A stretch of DNA of 64,000 nt from Isoetes taiwanensis. Taxonomy: Eukaryota > Streptophyta > Lycopodiopsida > Isoetales > Isoetaceae. The stretch spans positions 79,206-143,205 of the forward strand of contig JAJEKV010000430.1 in NCBI GenBank assembly GCA_021234155.1. The letters run 5' to 3'. Within the stretch, counting starts at the first letter, position 1. The number at the start of each line of letters is the position of its first letter. A program made the translations under genes and the position numbers. The notes beneath the pieces are model-generated. The model was not told the origin of the DNA. It was given only the letters and a program-made list of their open reading frames with translations, and made no database searches. Below, one piece after another: positions 48,126 through 60,334 of the stretch.

Positions 48126-49320
48126 TGATTTCTGTGCATCCTTAATATTCGATCTAACATAAAATAACATAAAAAAGGTTAGTACTCAGAGGATTCATAG
48201 GGTTTTCAGCGTTAAAAGCGTTAAAAGTAATCTAGAGGGGCATTTTGAGGAAGAACACGAAGCAAGATCCCATCGGCTTTCATATTCACCGCAGGCAGCT
48301 CTTCTTAGGGACCAACACGATCGACCCACTTGAACTTTATCAGGAAACATGAGCTCCTTGTTCACGCAATCGAACCACCTCCAAGGCAGAGAATTTTTGC
48401 AATAACGGTCATTTCCATGCCGGATGGAATTTTGGAAGAAGAGGACTCTTCCTCAACTTTGGGCTTAAGGCAATTATATTTCAGCACGGCCATGAAGATA
48501 GGAAGATAGGAAGATCAAGCCCCAGGAAATAGAAGCTTCAAATCTCGAGGAGGAAGGGATGAAGCGGAATGAAGGAAGAATCACGGAGACCAGTTCTCTC
48601 TCTTATAGGAAGCGCCCAAAGCGTCAATCAAAGGGCTTCATGAATGCCAATTATGACCATAATGTTGCATACCCAAGATTGGGGCTCAAACCCGGAGCCC
48701 CTAATATACAATAATAAGATTCTCATAGATTTAATTTTGGTTTCATAGATCTAAATATCGAGGCATATTCTTCCCCATATTCTAATATGCCATAATTCTA
48801 ATATAGCCATATATGCCCATAATTCTCCTACCTCAATGTTTGATTGAACCATGGAAGCAATCTCAACCTCAATAACATACCTCAATGCGTATAGGTATAC
48901 CATATGTTGGGTGTATTATGCCCAATATACCCCAAATATAACATTGAGGTATACCATATGTATTCTTTAACGTATACCTGGGGTATACCCTACCCATTAA
49001 GTATTTCTAAATATCAGGAGCCATATGTAGCCATATTCTAATATGCCATATGTATTAGTTAATCTTGGGATCGGTAGGGGTATGTCTTGGTATGCAAAAG
49101 CGTCGGTACAAGATCGGATAGGGGTATGTAAAAGCGAAGATATTCCATAAGTACATCTGGTGGGGGCTTTGAAGCTGGCTTTTCCCATTTATGTATGTAG
49201 GGTTTTCCACCTCCAAAAAGTGCATTATCACGGGGGTTTTTAGTGACCCTTACTGCACTATGAGGTATCCCCATATGCCTAGGTGAAACCCGGGAGCAAT
49301 GTTAGACACAGATTACTAGT
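48126..49320. other. No gene seen; palindrome-rich patch
   Basis: 48890-48980 is rich in GTATAC/CATATG words in both orientations ('aggtataccatatg' occurs twice), which could be a decayed MITE. Otherwise nothing recognised. Confidence 0.4.
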
Positions 49321-49324
49321 ATCT

Positions 49325-49545
49325 CTATAGCGTTTAGTCTAGTGGTAACACACTAGGTCTAGTAAACTATAGGTCTCGATTCCGAGACCGCCCTGATCGC
49401 ACCTCTCTGGCTGTTTGGGTGTCAAAACCCAGGGCCTTAATGTAAAAGTGGTTGAGGGCCCAAACCAAGCAATGTAGTGTGGTGTGTGGTCACGTAATGG
49501 GTTGGATCTTTGTCTAGTGGCGTGACGTTAAAATACTATCTATCT
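49325..49545 (+). mobile_element. tRNA-derived SINE-like element
   Basis: TAGTCTAGTGG at 49335-49345 fits the Pol III A box (TRGYNNARNNG). GGTCTCGATTCC at 49372-49383 is one inserted base from the B box. The body continues through about 150 unrelated bases to a TATC/T-rich tail near 49540. No clear target duplication was found. Confidence 0.65.
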
Positions 49546-49604
49546 ATATTTTTTGTGGTATTGCATTCAACTAATCGTGCAGCCAGTTAAACTTAAGTGT
49601 GGTG

Positions 49605-50025
49605 ATATGGAGAATTCTTAACGTTAACCTTCACACTATAAAAAGTATCCAACAATGTTTTTAAGGCATAAAAAGTATCCAACAATGCTTTCTGTGTGGT
49701 GATGTGGAGAATTCTTAACGTTAACCTTCACACTATAAAAAGTATCCAACAATGTTTTTAAGGCATAAAAATAAATATCCAACAAACAATGCTTTCTGGT
49801 TGCCTTGCTTGAAAACATTCACCATTGGCTAACAGTGGTGATATAAAAAGTATCCAACAATGCTTTCTGAGTTGCCTTGCCTCGTTTTTGAAAATATTCA
49901 CTATTGGCTAATGAGTCATATGGAGAACTCTTAAGGTTCACCATCATACTATGAAAAGTATCCAACAATGTTTTGGCTTGCCTTCGCCCTTGTTTTTTAA
50001 AATATCCACTATTGGCTAATGGGAG
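49605..50025. repeat. Irregular tandem array with 'aagtatccaacaatg' core
   Basis: The core word occurs about six times between 49642 and 49970, one with small indels. A unit of about 97 bp ('ggagaattcttaacgttaac' onward) is repeated nearly exactly at 49608 and 49707, then in more diverged form. Confidence 0.85.
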
Positions 50026-50373
50026 GTTTGTTTTCGAGACTTTGGTTTTTGGAAGAACATTCTTGGAATATTCTATGTTCATATATATTTTCAAATATGA
50101 CATACCTACACTCTCAACAGAAAGAAATGCCATTGCTCAAGCTTTAATACATCCATAAAGATGTTATCATAATTAATAGACCTTTGAGATTTACATAGAT
50201 GCCCAAATGGATATACATACAAGTTATAAACAGGACATGGATATGCAATCTCCCATATGTGTTTCACCCTCTTTTTCCGTTGTTGGGTGATTTAAGATTC
50301 CAAAATTGTGGGGACTTTTTACAAAAAATTTCCCTCCCTAAATTCTAAGTTGCGACCTCAGAAATTGTCAAGT

Positions 50374-53300
50374 TCATATCTCAACCAAAGATAGTATATT
50401 TACGTCCTTTGTTACCTCCTTTGTTGCAGGCACTTTCTCAAGAGCTGCTAAGCATTTGTGATATGAGAAATCAGTTTCTGTTGCATCGTTTCTTATAATA
50501 AAGAAACACCGTGAATCACTATGTTCAGGGTGAGAATCGATCTGTGAAAAAAGAAAAAGTACTTCGGGTTAGCTGTAGTGTCCTTCCAAAGCCATTTCAA
50601 ACCATGTCAATACCTTGATGGATCTCACCCCACATCCAATTTTTGCAAGCCTATCTGGGTGATATGGTAGAATCTCTTCAAGAACTAGTTTCTCATCAGC
50701 TTCGTCAAGCGCATCCCCCAAGCTATATCCCCTGCATAGACAGAAAACTACTATGTAGACCAACCAAAAAAAAGGAAGGAAAACTGTTGAACTTGTCATC
50801 CACAACAAAATTCTGCTGTAAATCAGCCTGTGTTACTATATTCTTGAACATTAAGAAGATATCATACTTTTTATGCAGCATCTTGCTCATTTGCCACCCC
50901 AAACGCCTTGCATGCTCCATGTCACTTTCTGGTATGCTGATATGCCTGCTAAGACAACCATGGTTTCTCTTCCTCACACCAACAGGAACTTTCCTTTTCA
51001 CGCCAATAGATAATAAATTTTTAATGTCACTGTTGTAGCTAAATTTCTGTACAGATTTACCCTGAAAGATAGTAATACAAAAGTTGAGCAAAGCTGAACA
51101 CAAAAGGCTGGAGGAAATGAAAAGGGAAAATTCTAAAACTACCCCTGTATCTTAATATAATTATCAAACTACCCCTGTATTTACAAAAACTATCAAAATG
51201 CCCTTCTTTTTGTAGCAACGACTATTCTCTTCATGCAGAAGAACATCGCCCCAAAACTGATTCTGTTCTTTCGGCAAAGCATGATCTTGAATCCATTATC
51301 TAAAGAGGATTAAAGAGAGTTTTGAAAAGGAAGGAGTTTGTCGGAGAAACCCTCTTCTCTGAGTGATTATCCTATCTGCATGTTCTATTTTGAAACAAAA
51401 CAGGATTACAGTTGCCGCAGTGAGAAAAAGTGAGAATAAGAGAAAATGGGTGGATCCACAAAGGATACTTCATCTGCTGCGTGCCTTTTTGACCAGAATT
51501 AAACATGACTAACTTGTAACGAGCATTCAAACAATCATCTTCTACGTTTTGTTAAATTCGAATTGGCAAAACCTACACTTACAGGGTATGAAATGGGCTA
51601 GAAGAAGGCCCAATAAAAAACCTTTTCGGCCATAGAGGAGAATGAGCTCAGAAGAGCGGGCTTTAGTATGTCTTTATTTTTCACAAGTTTCTGTACTTAT
51701 GGAACTGCCGATTTTGCTTACACACTTGGACGATTTGGATATATCTCCAAGGAAGTTAAAGATATTCTATTTTAGAGTTCACAGTTCACAGTTAAAACTC
51801 CTGATACAGTTATGAAGATTGAAATTGTTCTCTGGAGTCAAAATACAGGGAGTCATGTCCAATACAGGGACATTTTAACAAATTCCAAAAATAGAAGGGC
51901 ATTATAACAATTTCGAACAAAAAAAAGCGCATTTTTAGAATTTTCCCAAATGAAAAACTACCTTGTTTTGCCACAACAATTCAAAATTTGCTCAGTGCCA
52001 AAGAGAAACACGTTTACCCCATGTCGAGCATGCGAGTGCTCCTAACAAATCATCACCTTCGTTCTCCAAAGCAGCAAGCTGAAAACTCTTACCAGGAGCC
52101 TACAATGAATGTAAGGATACAAATTAATTCAATGTTGCATATAGATAGGAACAGAAATAAAAAATGTTGCTCCTACAAATAGTGCTGCTTTTTGAAATGG
52201 TGCATGCATAGACATGCTTTCAAGGAAGTCCTTGTATCCAGAAAAAACAAGTGCGTTGACATCTCCTGTATGTGTCAATGCAGTCGTAATAAGCATCGCA
52301 TGCTTGTCGTTTAGTGGAATCAACTTTCTTATTACCTACATTGGGATGGGAATACAACTTTCTTCACGAATTGAATCATTATGCAGTTCCAACTACTATA
52401 GCATTAGATGACTGTACCTCAAAGATACATATTTTTGCAGCTTTGATCCCGAGATTTTCCCGTATTTCTTGCACGCTGCAAGGCAAAGTACGTTCGAAAT
52501 CTAAGGCATTGAGTATTGGAAGGCATGCCATTTCTACCACATTCCATGCTACTCCACGCTTTTTATAATTTTTTACATGGACTCTCAGCATCAATTCACC
52601 ATCACGTGGAATGCCTGCAGCTATGTATTGTGGAGCATAGCGCTTTTCCTCCCAACAAATTTCAGCAGATTGAATGCAATCGTTGCCTGCTTCAAAGTCT
52701 TAAATTAGCATAGACACCAGCTAAATCTAAAAGCCAATTCAAGCTTCAATATATTAATAGGTTCAAACGAAACACGGTTATAACATTTTGCATGAGATAT
52801 CATACCACTAATGATGGTTTTTAGAAGGTACAAAAAAGCATTTTTCACTAGCTCGAAGGAATCCTCCTGTGCAGAACTCGTCTTTAACCGAAATTGCACA
52901 CATGGCCAGCAGAGCTGGCAATTTTCACTGTTCCACCAGAACAATATCAATAATCAGAGAGCGAAAGGGTTAAGCTTTGAATATGAAAGAACGAACTCAG
53001 TTGATACCTTAAATTAAAGAGAAACGAAGGATATTGTTTCTGTAGTATCTGCCTTACATCCCCCAAATGAATAAACGAACTTCTTAATGCCTCCTGAGTA
53101 TAGAGACTAATATGTCAATGGTAACCTCTTTGGTCCAAAATTATGGTATTGGCTTTACCTTCCAAAAATGGATGTGTCCCACCCATGAAGATGCACCTTT
53201 AGATGCAGTCTTATACCTGAATAACGTAATAAAAATTGGAGAAACATGAACTCCTGAATCTAACATATCAAGATATAAAATAGCACAATAAAGTCATTCT

Positions 53301-56300
53301 GTCACATACTCAATAATGCTCTCCGACGCTAGCATTTCAATTGTTAAAGACTGGAAATAACTTCTTATTTTTGCTGCCACCCATTCCTGTGCATGGGGCC
53401 CTTCAAAGAGGACTTTGATAGACACAATTCTACGCAATTGTCCAATGTTTTAAGTTCTGCTTTTTTCCTTCTCCACAAGGTAGTCTGTTACAGAAAAAGC
53501 AGGTTTGGACAGATCTGTTTATAGAAAAAGTCAGAACAATTTGCAAAGTTACCTTTATAACCTCCAAAGGTTGGGGGCTATTTGACCCTGAGGAGGATGT
53601 GCCATTTGTCACAAGGTTGTACAGAGGCTCTGCTAGTGCAGTGGCAGCTAATGCTCCCACTGGTTCTCCAGCATGTTCTTTCCATACCTCATCATCGAGG
53701 TCTTCTGTGCCATAATTAAACTGTAATATGTGATTACCCAGGCCATTCCGTACTGTCCCATCATACGCAATGTGTATGTCACGCAAATAAACCATCAGAT
53801 ATCTAAAGAGCGAGCCAGGCTCACTAATCTTTGCAGAACTTTTAGAAGACGACATTGCAGAGATGAATAAGTCCTTTGGACGCAATCCATCAACAAAGGA
53901 CCTGTCAATTACATTGTCCTCCAATCTTTCTAATAAGGTGGTTCTTGATGTATTAAATTTTGGTAAGAAAAGACGGTTTGACCGTTCACCAAGCTGAAGA
54001 CCGATACAGGCACCTTGACGTACTATCTTCTCCATAGAACCTTTACTACCAGCTTTCACCATTGTCAATAGAGGATTATTGTAAGGAATATAAGGAAGAA
54101 TGGCCATTTCAAGACCATAAAAAACGGTTTGGAACTCAGCTGCTAAGCTCTGAACCAGCTGCTCTTCTTTATCTTTCATCTTTGATATGGACTTTCGAAA
54201 TTCAATATCAGTTTGAAATGCCTGATTTGATAGGAAATGCCTCGTAACTGATTTGCATTTTGCTTCCTGAAGACAGCCTTGCACTTCTGCAAGCATCTTT
54301 TTTCTCGTATAAGAGTCCTTGGTAAGTAAAAAGTCAAATATTCCTAGGCTAAATCCAACATCAGAAAGCCATGCAGTCAGGACCTTTTGTGAAGAGTCTA
54401 GATGCTGTATGGTTACATCTGGGCCTGATAATTCATAAAGCCTAGAAATATATCCTCCACTTGAACATTTTAGCCAACTTGAATCATCACCGCAGAGAAG
54501 AAGTTCACCGTCCCTTATTATCAGATTATCCTTCTCATAACATATATTTCGTGGCAACGTCGTGCTAAATAACTGTTTACCTGTCCACAAAGGTCCTTCT
54601 AATAGAGGTGCTTTTACAATAGCTGGCTCACAAAAACTAGTTGATTGTGAGAACATTGCAAGCTGATATACATGCCTGCTTGTTAGCAAATGAGCAGCCA
54701 ATAAGCTATCCTGACTAAGACTGATTATTGGCTGCCCTGCCTGTGGGCTGATAAGCTGCTTAGATATTGTCATCATTTCTATCAATTCTGCACGAGATTC
54801 TTCTGATTGGGGAACAAATAAATTGATTTCATCTCCATCGAAATCAGCATTATATGGATGACAGACTATTGGATTAAGAGCTATTGTACACCCCGGAATC
54901 CGCTTCACCTTAAATGCAACGAGAGAATGCTTGTGTATTGTAGGCATTCTGTTTAAGAAGATATGGTCCCCATTGGCTAAAGATCTATGAACAATATCTC
55001 CAACTTCCAAAATACGGCAGTGCTTTGAAGTTATATCTTCTCCCTTTCGGAAAAGTTTAACCATTTGTACTCCACCACGTTTAGAGCCATATGCACCATT
55101 TTTTATGTAATGTTGAAGCTTTTTGATATTGAAAGAGGTTGCATTTTCCTTTACAGTCAAATTTGAAGCAACTGCATTTGGTACACCTATTTCATCGAGC
55201 CTAAGAGATGGATCTCCTACAAGGACACATCGTGCAGAAAAATTATTCACCTTCCCTGCAATAGTTTTCCGAAACCATTTCACTCCTGTGTGATCACGTG
55301 GTTTTAAAGACTGATTTGTTGTGTTTTGAGATTTATCGGCCTCCTTAGTAAGCTGCACTATGGAAAGTGTAGGTTAGCAATTTGCATTACCACTAAAGCC
55401 ACGCCTCGAGTTTATCATAGAGCATTTACCTTCGTGGCCGTGAAATAAGACAATACTAATCTTTGGACCTCTAGAATGTCATCCTCACTTATATTGCCCA
55501 CAGCCAATGACTTGCACTTCGTCAACAAAGATGAAAGTCTAGAAGTCAACTTATCCTATAGCAGCAAATAAAATCAGACCACAATATAAAGACATGCAAT
55601 AGGGTACTTCCAGTAGTTACATACCTTTTGAATGCTGAGGGCATTTCCAATATCGCTAACAAATCGCATACAATTGGGAGATACATATAAATTCTTCACA
55701 AAATAATCATCCAGTTCAAGTATGTTTCTACTCTGAGTAATTATTTCTGCTACGTCTGTACTCTTCTTGAGGATCTCCCATGCCTGCATGTCATAAATGC
55801 TGAGAATGCTCAGATAATCCTAGATATGACATAGTATTCATTAGACATAAAACATATGGCATTATAATGTTTAGAATTTACAGAAAATCTTTCCAACAAC
55901 TGATACCTCCACATCCTATATTCCACATAAATTAACCACATAATAAGCCAAATTGGACTGAAAATAAAAATCATATAGTCATATCATCATCCCTTACATT
56001 GCATTACAAATCATCATTCTGCGCTACATCTTAAGATTTCAAGAAATTCAAAGCTCTTGAGCACTAAGTATGGTTAGACGCATTAAAGTTTTATGAGGAA
56101 CAAAAAACCTCCAGAGGAAGCAAAATTCGACTTGTCCAATATTTGCGATGGTCATTACACTTTAAAGTTTTCAGTCCCTCCCAATAATCATCTGGAAGGT
56201 TAGCTTCTTCATCCACCTCCATTTGAATAATCTTAGCAATTTCCCGGCCAAGCTTCTTAGTTACAACTGTCAACTTCGGTTCTGGATATTTAGACCCTGC

Positions 56301-57553
56301 CTGTCCAATCATAGAAAAATGTGATTAATTTCCATTTAAGTGGACTTCCATAATTTCACCTGGACCTAGTATTGATCCGGCATCAACTGTTGTAAAAACT
56401 TTACCTTGCAGTATTGGCAGCCATCAATTGCATTAATGTCCCCTGAATCCCTGGCGTTATTATTCTGAAACAAGACAAAGCAAAAAACCAGTAAGATAAC
56501 CACAAGTTTGTAGTAAGTGCAAATCAAACGACTTGTTCATACTTTATCTTGATTCACCTCTTGCAGGTTTCTACGAGCAATGGAAATATCGTCTTTCCTA
56601 TGCTTTTTAGATGCCTTAGCAGGAAACCCATCTTTGGCAACTGCACATTTCCTCTTTGGAATTACTCTGTGCGGTAGTTTGGCGCCCATCTTTTTAATTC
56701 CACTCTTCTTAATATTTGCAGGAGAGTCTTCATCATCACTTGTAAGAATAAGCGGATTCTCCTCCGTCTGTCATGATGGACGCATTTAGTGCTTTCTGCA
56801 TGAAAAAACCTGAAAAAAGAGAGAATATTCATAACAAATCATTTATGCTAACTCCACCATGAAAACAAAGATCTTACAGAAATGGTATCATCCAGCTTCT
56901 GTAATGTCTCTCCATTTGTAACTGTAGAAATATTCTCATTCTTTTTAGTGATCTTGATAAGTTTGCAACACCTACCCTGTAATAGACATGCATAAGATGT
57001 TAGAATGTCTGCGTGATTGTGAAGGACAAGATACTGCACGCAATGCCTCAAGTACCTTTTTTCTCCTTTCTTTAATCTCAAAGCAATGAAAGCATATCCT
57101 TTTTAAGACTTCTACCAGCTCACGAAGCAGGAATGGATGGTATACAGGGAACGGAAGTCGAATATGGCCACTGTGACCTGCAAAGTGGAGCTTCTTAGAA
57201 TGTAGATAATCTAGAGATGTTTCTTTAACACCCATATATTCAGTACCATCACAGCTTCTTTGTTCTTTGAAACAAGTATTGTCAGCTGAACAAGTTGCAC
57301 ATCTATCACCATGTTTAAGCTCTCCCAAGGAAGGACTGTAGAGGTCCTTTGGTCGCTCGACCTCCAGTACAGACTGCCTGACCTGAATGATACAAATGCA
57401 AATGCAAATGCAAATGTAAACGTAAACTATCACTTTAATGGTCACCAATACTAATCATCTTTTTCCAAAACTTACAATATCTTCATTACTTAAAACCCCA
57501 AATTCCACTCTTGTCAAGTTCCAGCAGGGTGGTTCTCCTGGCTTTGAACCCAT
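50374..57553 (-). CDS. NRPD1: Largest subunit of plant-specific RNA polymerase IV (NRPD1-like)
   Basis: Exons read from homology and GT-AG sites: 57553-57476, 57382-57056 (with a further intron 57246-57178), 56976-56878, 56767-56543, 56464-56405, 56300-56109, 55819-55625, 55555-55430, 55352-53553, 53484-53310, 53216-53159, 53093-53008, 52927-52806, 52686-52418, 52335-52177, 52099-51962, 51061-50868, 50731-50614, 50541-50374. All phases join. After three one-base homopolymer corrections the product is about 1,506 residues. Clamp zinc ligands are C54, C57, C70, H73 and probably C100, C103, C236, C239. The metal-A loop NADFDGDEIN (579-588) has Asp 581, 583 and 585. The region near 970 (GEPVGALAATALAEP) lacks the canonical trigger-loop residues. 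The last ~94 residues are a DeCL domain (YHPDRLAKIGCG, DFSYHKCL). In family members it makes precursor RNA for 24-nt siRNAs in the nucleus. The length and the absence of WG/GW repeats favour NRPD1 over NRPE1. Uncertain: exon ends near 56109 and 56767. Confidence 0.88.
51124..51947. mobile_element. Mutator-like (MULE-type) element in an NRPD1 intron
   Basis: Ends GGGAAAATTCTAAAA (51124-51138) and ...TTTTTAGAATTTTCCC (to 51947) are inverted repeats. The 9-bp sequence AAATGAAAA flanks both sides (51115-51123 and 51948-51956), a duplication size typical of Mutator-like elements. It is 824 bp, without a transposase. It lies in the intron between exons 51962-52099 and 50868-51061; its right flank is about 5 bp from the splice donor. 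Confidence 0.92.
57178..57246 (-). other. 69-nt in-frame intron (exitron-like) in NRPD1 exon 2
   Basis: Begins GTACTG and ends TTTGCAG on the minus strand, has a length divisible by three and contains no stop. If kept, the zinc motif reads LHFAGHSGHI with no Cys at the third position. If removed, it reads SCDGHSGHI, restoring the C-x2-H pair of the clamp zinc site. Confidence 0.8.
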
Positions 57554-57575
57554 TCTTTACAGATAGAAGCTTTTG

Positions 57576-58563
57576 TTAAAATGATAACAGCTTGTCATTT
57601 CCGCCAGTAGATAGTAAGCCCAGTTGGTATCTACCTGAATTCAAAAAAGAAGAAAGCAATGAGGATAAGAGATACGTGCCAACTTGATATAAGTTTACAC
57701 AACTGCAAGCCATCGTCTATTTCATGCTAAGAATCAAAAGCAAGTAAACCCAGACTCCAAAGATATCCAAGCACTTGAGATAAAGAAGAGAAGTCAGAAT
57801 CAAACAAACAGCTCAAAGAGATCATGTTTCTTATCATTTAAGAAAAAATCCCTTCTTTCTTACTTCATCAATTTCTAATTATTCATTTTAAGGTTTGGAA
57901 GGTCCTATCCAAGTTACATTTCTATGATGATGTATTCTTTACAATGGGTCATGTCTATAGGCCTAACACGGCCTAATAGTATTTTCAAATTCCATGCAGT
58001 GGTTTAACACAGCCTGTTAGTTTTTTCAAATTCCATGCAGTGACTAGTTAAGTTCAGTCCAATTTCTCTGCGTTACACGCAAGAAAACTTTATCTATTTA
58101 TGTTCATGATTGAGCACACTTAGCACTTAATATGATTTTGCTAGCAAAAGCAAATACTGAAGTTTCGGTTTAGAGTTCTTTCTGACTTTTATAGACCATT
58201 ACTAGGAAGAGAAGATTTTATGAAATGATCCGACCAGTTGAATTGATTAAACTATCCGTAAACTGCTGTTCTAGTAGTGTCTATGGAGCTCTAAGGATGT
58301 CTGTAGCTGCTCAAGGTTTCAATATTTGCAATTATTCTTGTGTAAAGCAGTATTGGGTTCAAAGGCAACATTGATCCAACAAAGCCAGAAAACTGGCGAG
58401 TGATTTTTCGTCGGTTTTACTCACCAAGTGTTGTGCTTGCTAATCCATCTCCGTTTGATTGGTTTGATAATGCAGCAAAGGAGCTCTTTGTTATTTTTGC
58501 AGCTGATCGATCATAGCTATGACGAAAACGAGACCTGCCGCCTCTAAAGATCGCACGGCTCAT
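57576..58563 (-). promoter_or_regulatory. NRPD1 5' leader with spliced upstream ORF
   Basis: A leader intron is inferred: donor GTGAGT after 58425 and acceptor TTCAG before 57634. An ATG at 58563 opens a frame (MSRAIFRGGRSRFRHSYDRS...) that runs to the donor, crosses it in phase (GG|T) and ends at a TAA (57578-57576), 22 nt before the NRPD1 start at 57553. The product would be about 65 basic residues. No known domain. It could restrain translation of the main frame; expression is not shown. Confidence 0.5.
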
Positions 58564-59750
58564 CAGCTCCGGTGATCAAATTCTTAGTCTGTAGATGGGG
58601 GCAGAACTAATTGCACGTACTTGTTGGTATTGCGAAAGGGACGCAGAGTCTGCTACGTAGCTAAGCCTAGATGGAGCACTTCGCGTTCTTTTTTCCTTTT
58701 CTGGGATTCAGCTAAAACCTTCCTCGCATAACTACCGAAATTCCTGGAGCCTATCTGAACAACAGAAAGCTTCGGTCCAGCTCGTAAGCTCAATTAGAGC
58801 CTCCCAACTCTGCTCCAGAAGTTCGATCCATGTGGGTATTGCTAAAGAATGGCAACAACAGCATCAGAAGGAAAAAGAAAAGGAAAGGGCAGAAAAAAAA
58901 TAGTGCAGTCTTCTTCGGCATGTACTCTGTTTCCGGAAACGTACCATGCCTTTTCAAATCAATGGCTCAAGGAAGAGAGGGATCGGTAAGGCAGAAATTG
59001 GAACCGAAAATGAAAAGCCCAAGCTCAAACACGAGGGAACCGGCGTTTCGGACATGATGGGTTACTTGGTACGCCAAAGAAGAATATGGACGGACTTCTT
59101 CTAGGCCGTATGGACATGGCCTGATTTAGGGTTTAAGCTAAGTAGGGTTTTAGCTGCAGCAGCATTCATGCATTCCGACAGCCCCCATCTCTAAAACAGC
59201 CTCTGCTCCTTTGCAGAGGCTAATCAGATTATCCGATCATCGGATTCTGCCATAGTTTCTGCTCATTCCTTCATCATTTTTTGTATCCTTTAATTATACC
59301 ATCCTCTTGCATGGTTCTAATGCCTTAATGATTTTTTTTTTTCTCTTGCATGGTCATGATTATTATGATTTAATCTGATCTGCACTTAGCCTCCTATACT
59401 AAAAATGTCTTGCCATTGCTAATATTTAATGCTTGGCCTGCTTTTAGTTTTGGCTGCAATATCTATCTACAGAATGTTGCTCTTTTAATATATTAATACT
59501 ATAATAATATATGAGCTGGTTGGTTCAATCAAATCATCCTTGAAATGTAACCAACATCTCTATTGTGTCAATTCATAGACTCCGCTATCAGTCATATTCA
59601 ATTCTGTCAATGTATGTTTTCATGTAATTTCATTAGTTACACTCGATTTTTGGTTTTAATTAGCATTGTTTTGCATTCCTATTTCAATTTTATGTGGCTA
59701 CATTGTATTTATATTGTTGCATTACTACTTTTCCTATTTTATTCTATACA
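58564..59750. other. Probable NRPD1 promoter side and intergenic DNA
   Basis: No supported gene. A plus-strand frame at 58830-59057 is lysine-rich with no domain and is taken as chance. T-rich AT sequence follows from about 59270. Confidence 0.4.
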
Positions 59751-59935
59751 AGATAGATAGATAGTACTTTTACGTCAATAAGGTCTTATCATAGCGACAA
59801 GACGTGAAACTTGACAATAGTAATCCTTTAGAAAAAATAAAGATAGCTAGATAATAATATGTCATTTTGGGAAAAAAAAAAAAAAAAAAAAAAAGATATG
59901 AATAGATAGATGGATAGATAGATAAAGAAGAGTTA
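59751..59935. repeat. GATA microsatellites and poly(A) run
   Basis: GATA repeats at 59750-59762 and 59902-59930 flank a run of about 20 A (59874-59894). It may be a retroelement tail, but no body was identified. Confidence 0.6.
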
Positions 59936-60057
59936 TCTTTATCGTCTACATATGTACATCTAAATTAAGGGAAGAGAAGGACGTAATAACAAGAAATAGG
60001 CGAATGTAAGTTGCATAATAAGAAAAATTGGAGGAAGAGAAATAAGCGATCAAAATT

Positions 60058-60330
60058 TGGGTAACCACCAATTTGGCGTGTGTAAGTGGGTAAGTGCAAG
60101 TCTCATTGTATGTGATATGATGGGACATGTGAGTCTTTAGACAGGTATTTTGAGTGTCCTTGACCTATCTACTCCTCTTTACCAAAGATCAAAGGTTGGT
60201 AATCACCACTGTGGCACATGTAATTGCTTAAGTGCAAGTCTCACTATATGTGATTGTTGGGACATGTGTCTTTAGACAAGTGTTCTTAGTGTCCTTAATC
60301 TACTTCTTTTAAGTGTCCTTGACCTATGTG
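60058..60330. repeat. Diverged tandem duplication of about 130 bp
   Basis: The first unit (from about 60058) and second unit (from about 60195) share 'aagtgcaagtctca', 'tgggacatgtg' and 'ctttagacaagt'-like words in the same order. Confidence 0.75.
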
Positions 60331-60334
60331 CACC

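Noticed and set aside
49605-50025. CRISPR-like array
   Set aside because: Spacing is irregular, the spacers are themselves repeated, and the context is a plant nuclear genome.
50723-50867. Coding continuation KYDIFLMFKNIVTQADLQQN after exon 50868-51061
   Set aside because: A good donor (GTATGA) at 50867 joins in the correct phase to the acceptor before 50731 and gives a continuous MLHKKGYSLGD. The extra frame is intron read-through.
50374-57553. Calling the polymerase gene NRPE1 (Pol V) or a Pol I/II/III subunit
   Set aside because: No WG/GW-rich region or long C-terminal extension lies between the core and the DeCL domain, and a DeCL domain is not found in Pol I, II or III. The GEPVGALAATAL segment resembles NRPE1, so NRPD1 is preferred but not certain.
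58830-59057. Lysine-rich plus-strand frame upstream of NRPD1
   Set aside because: Compositional bias, no domain, and no splice or paralogue support.
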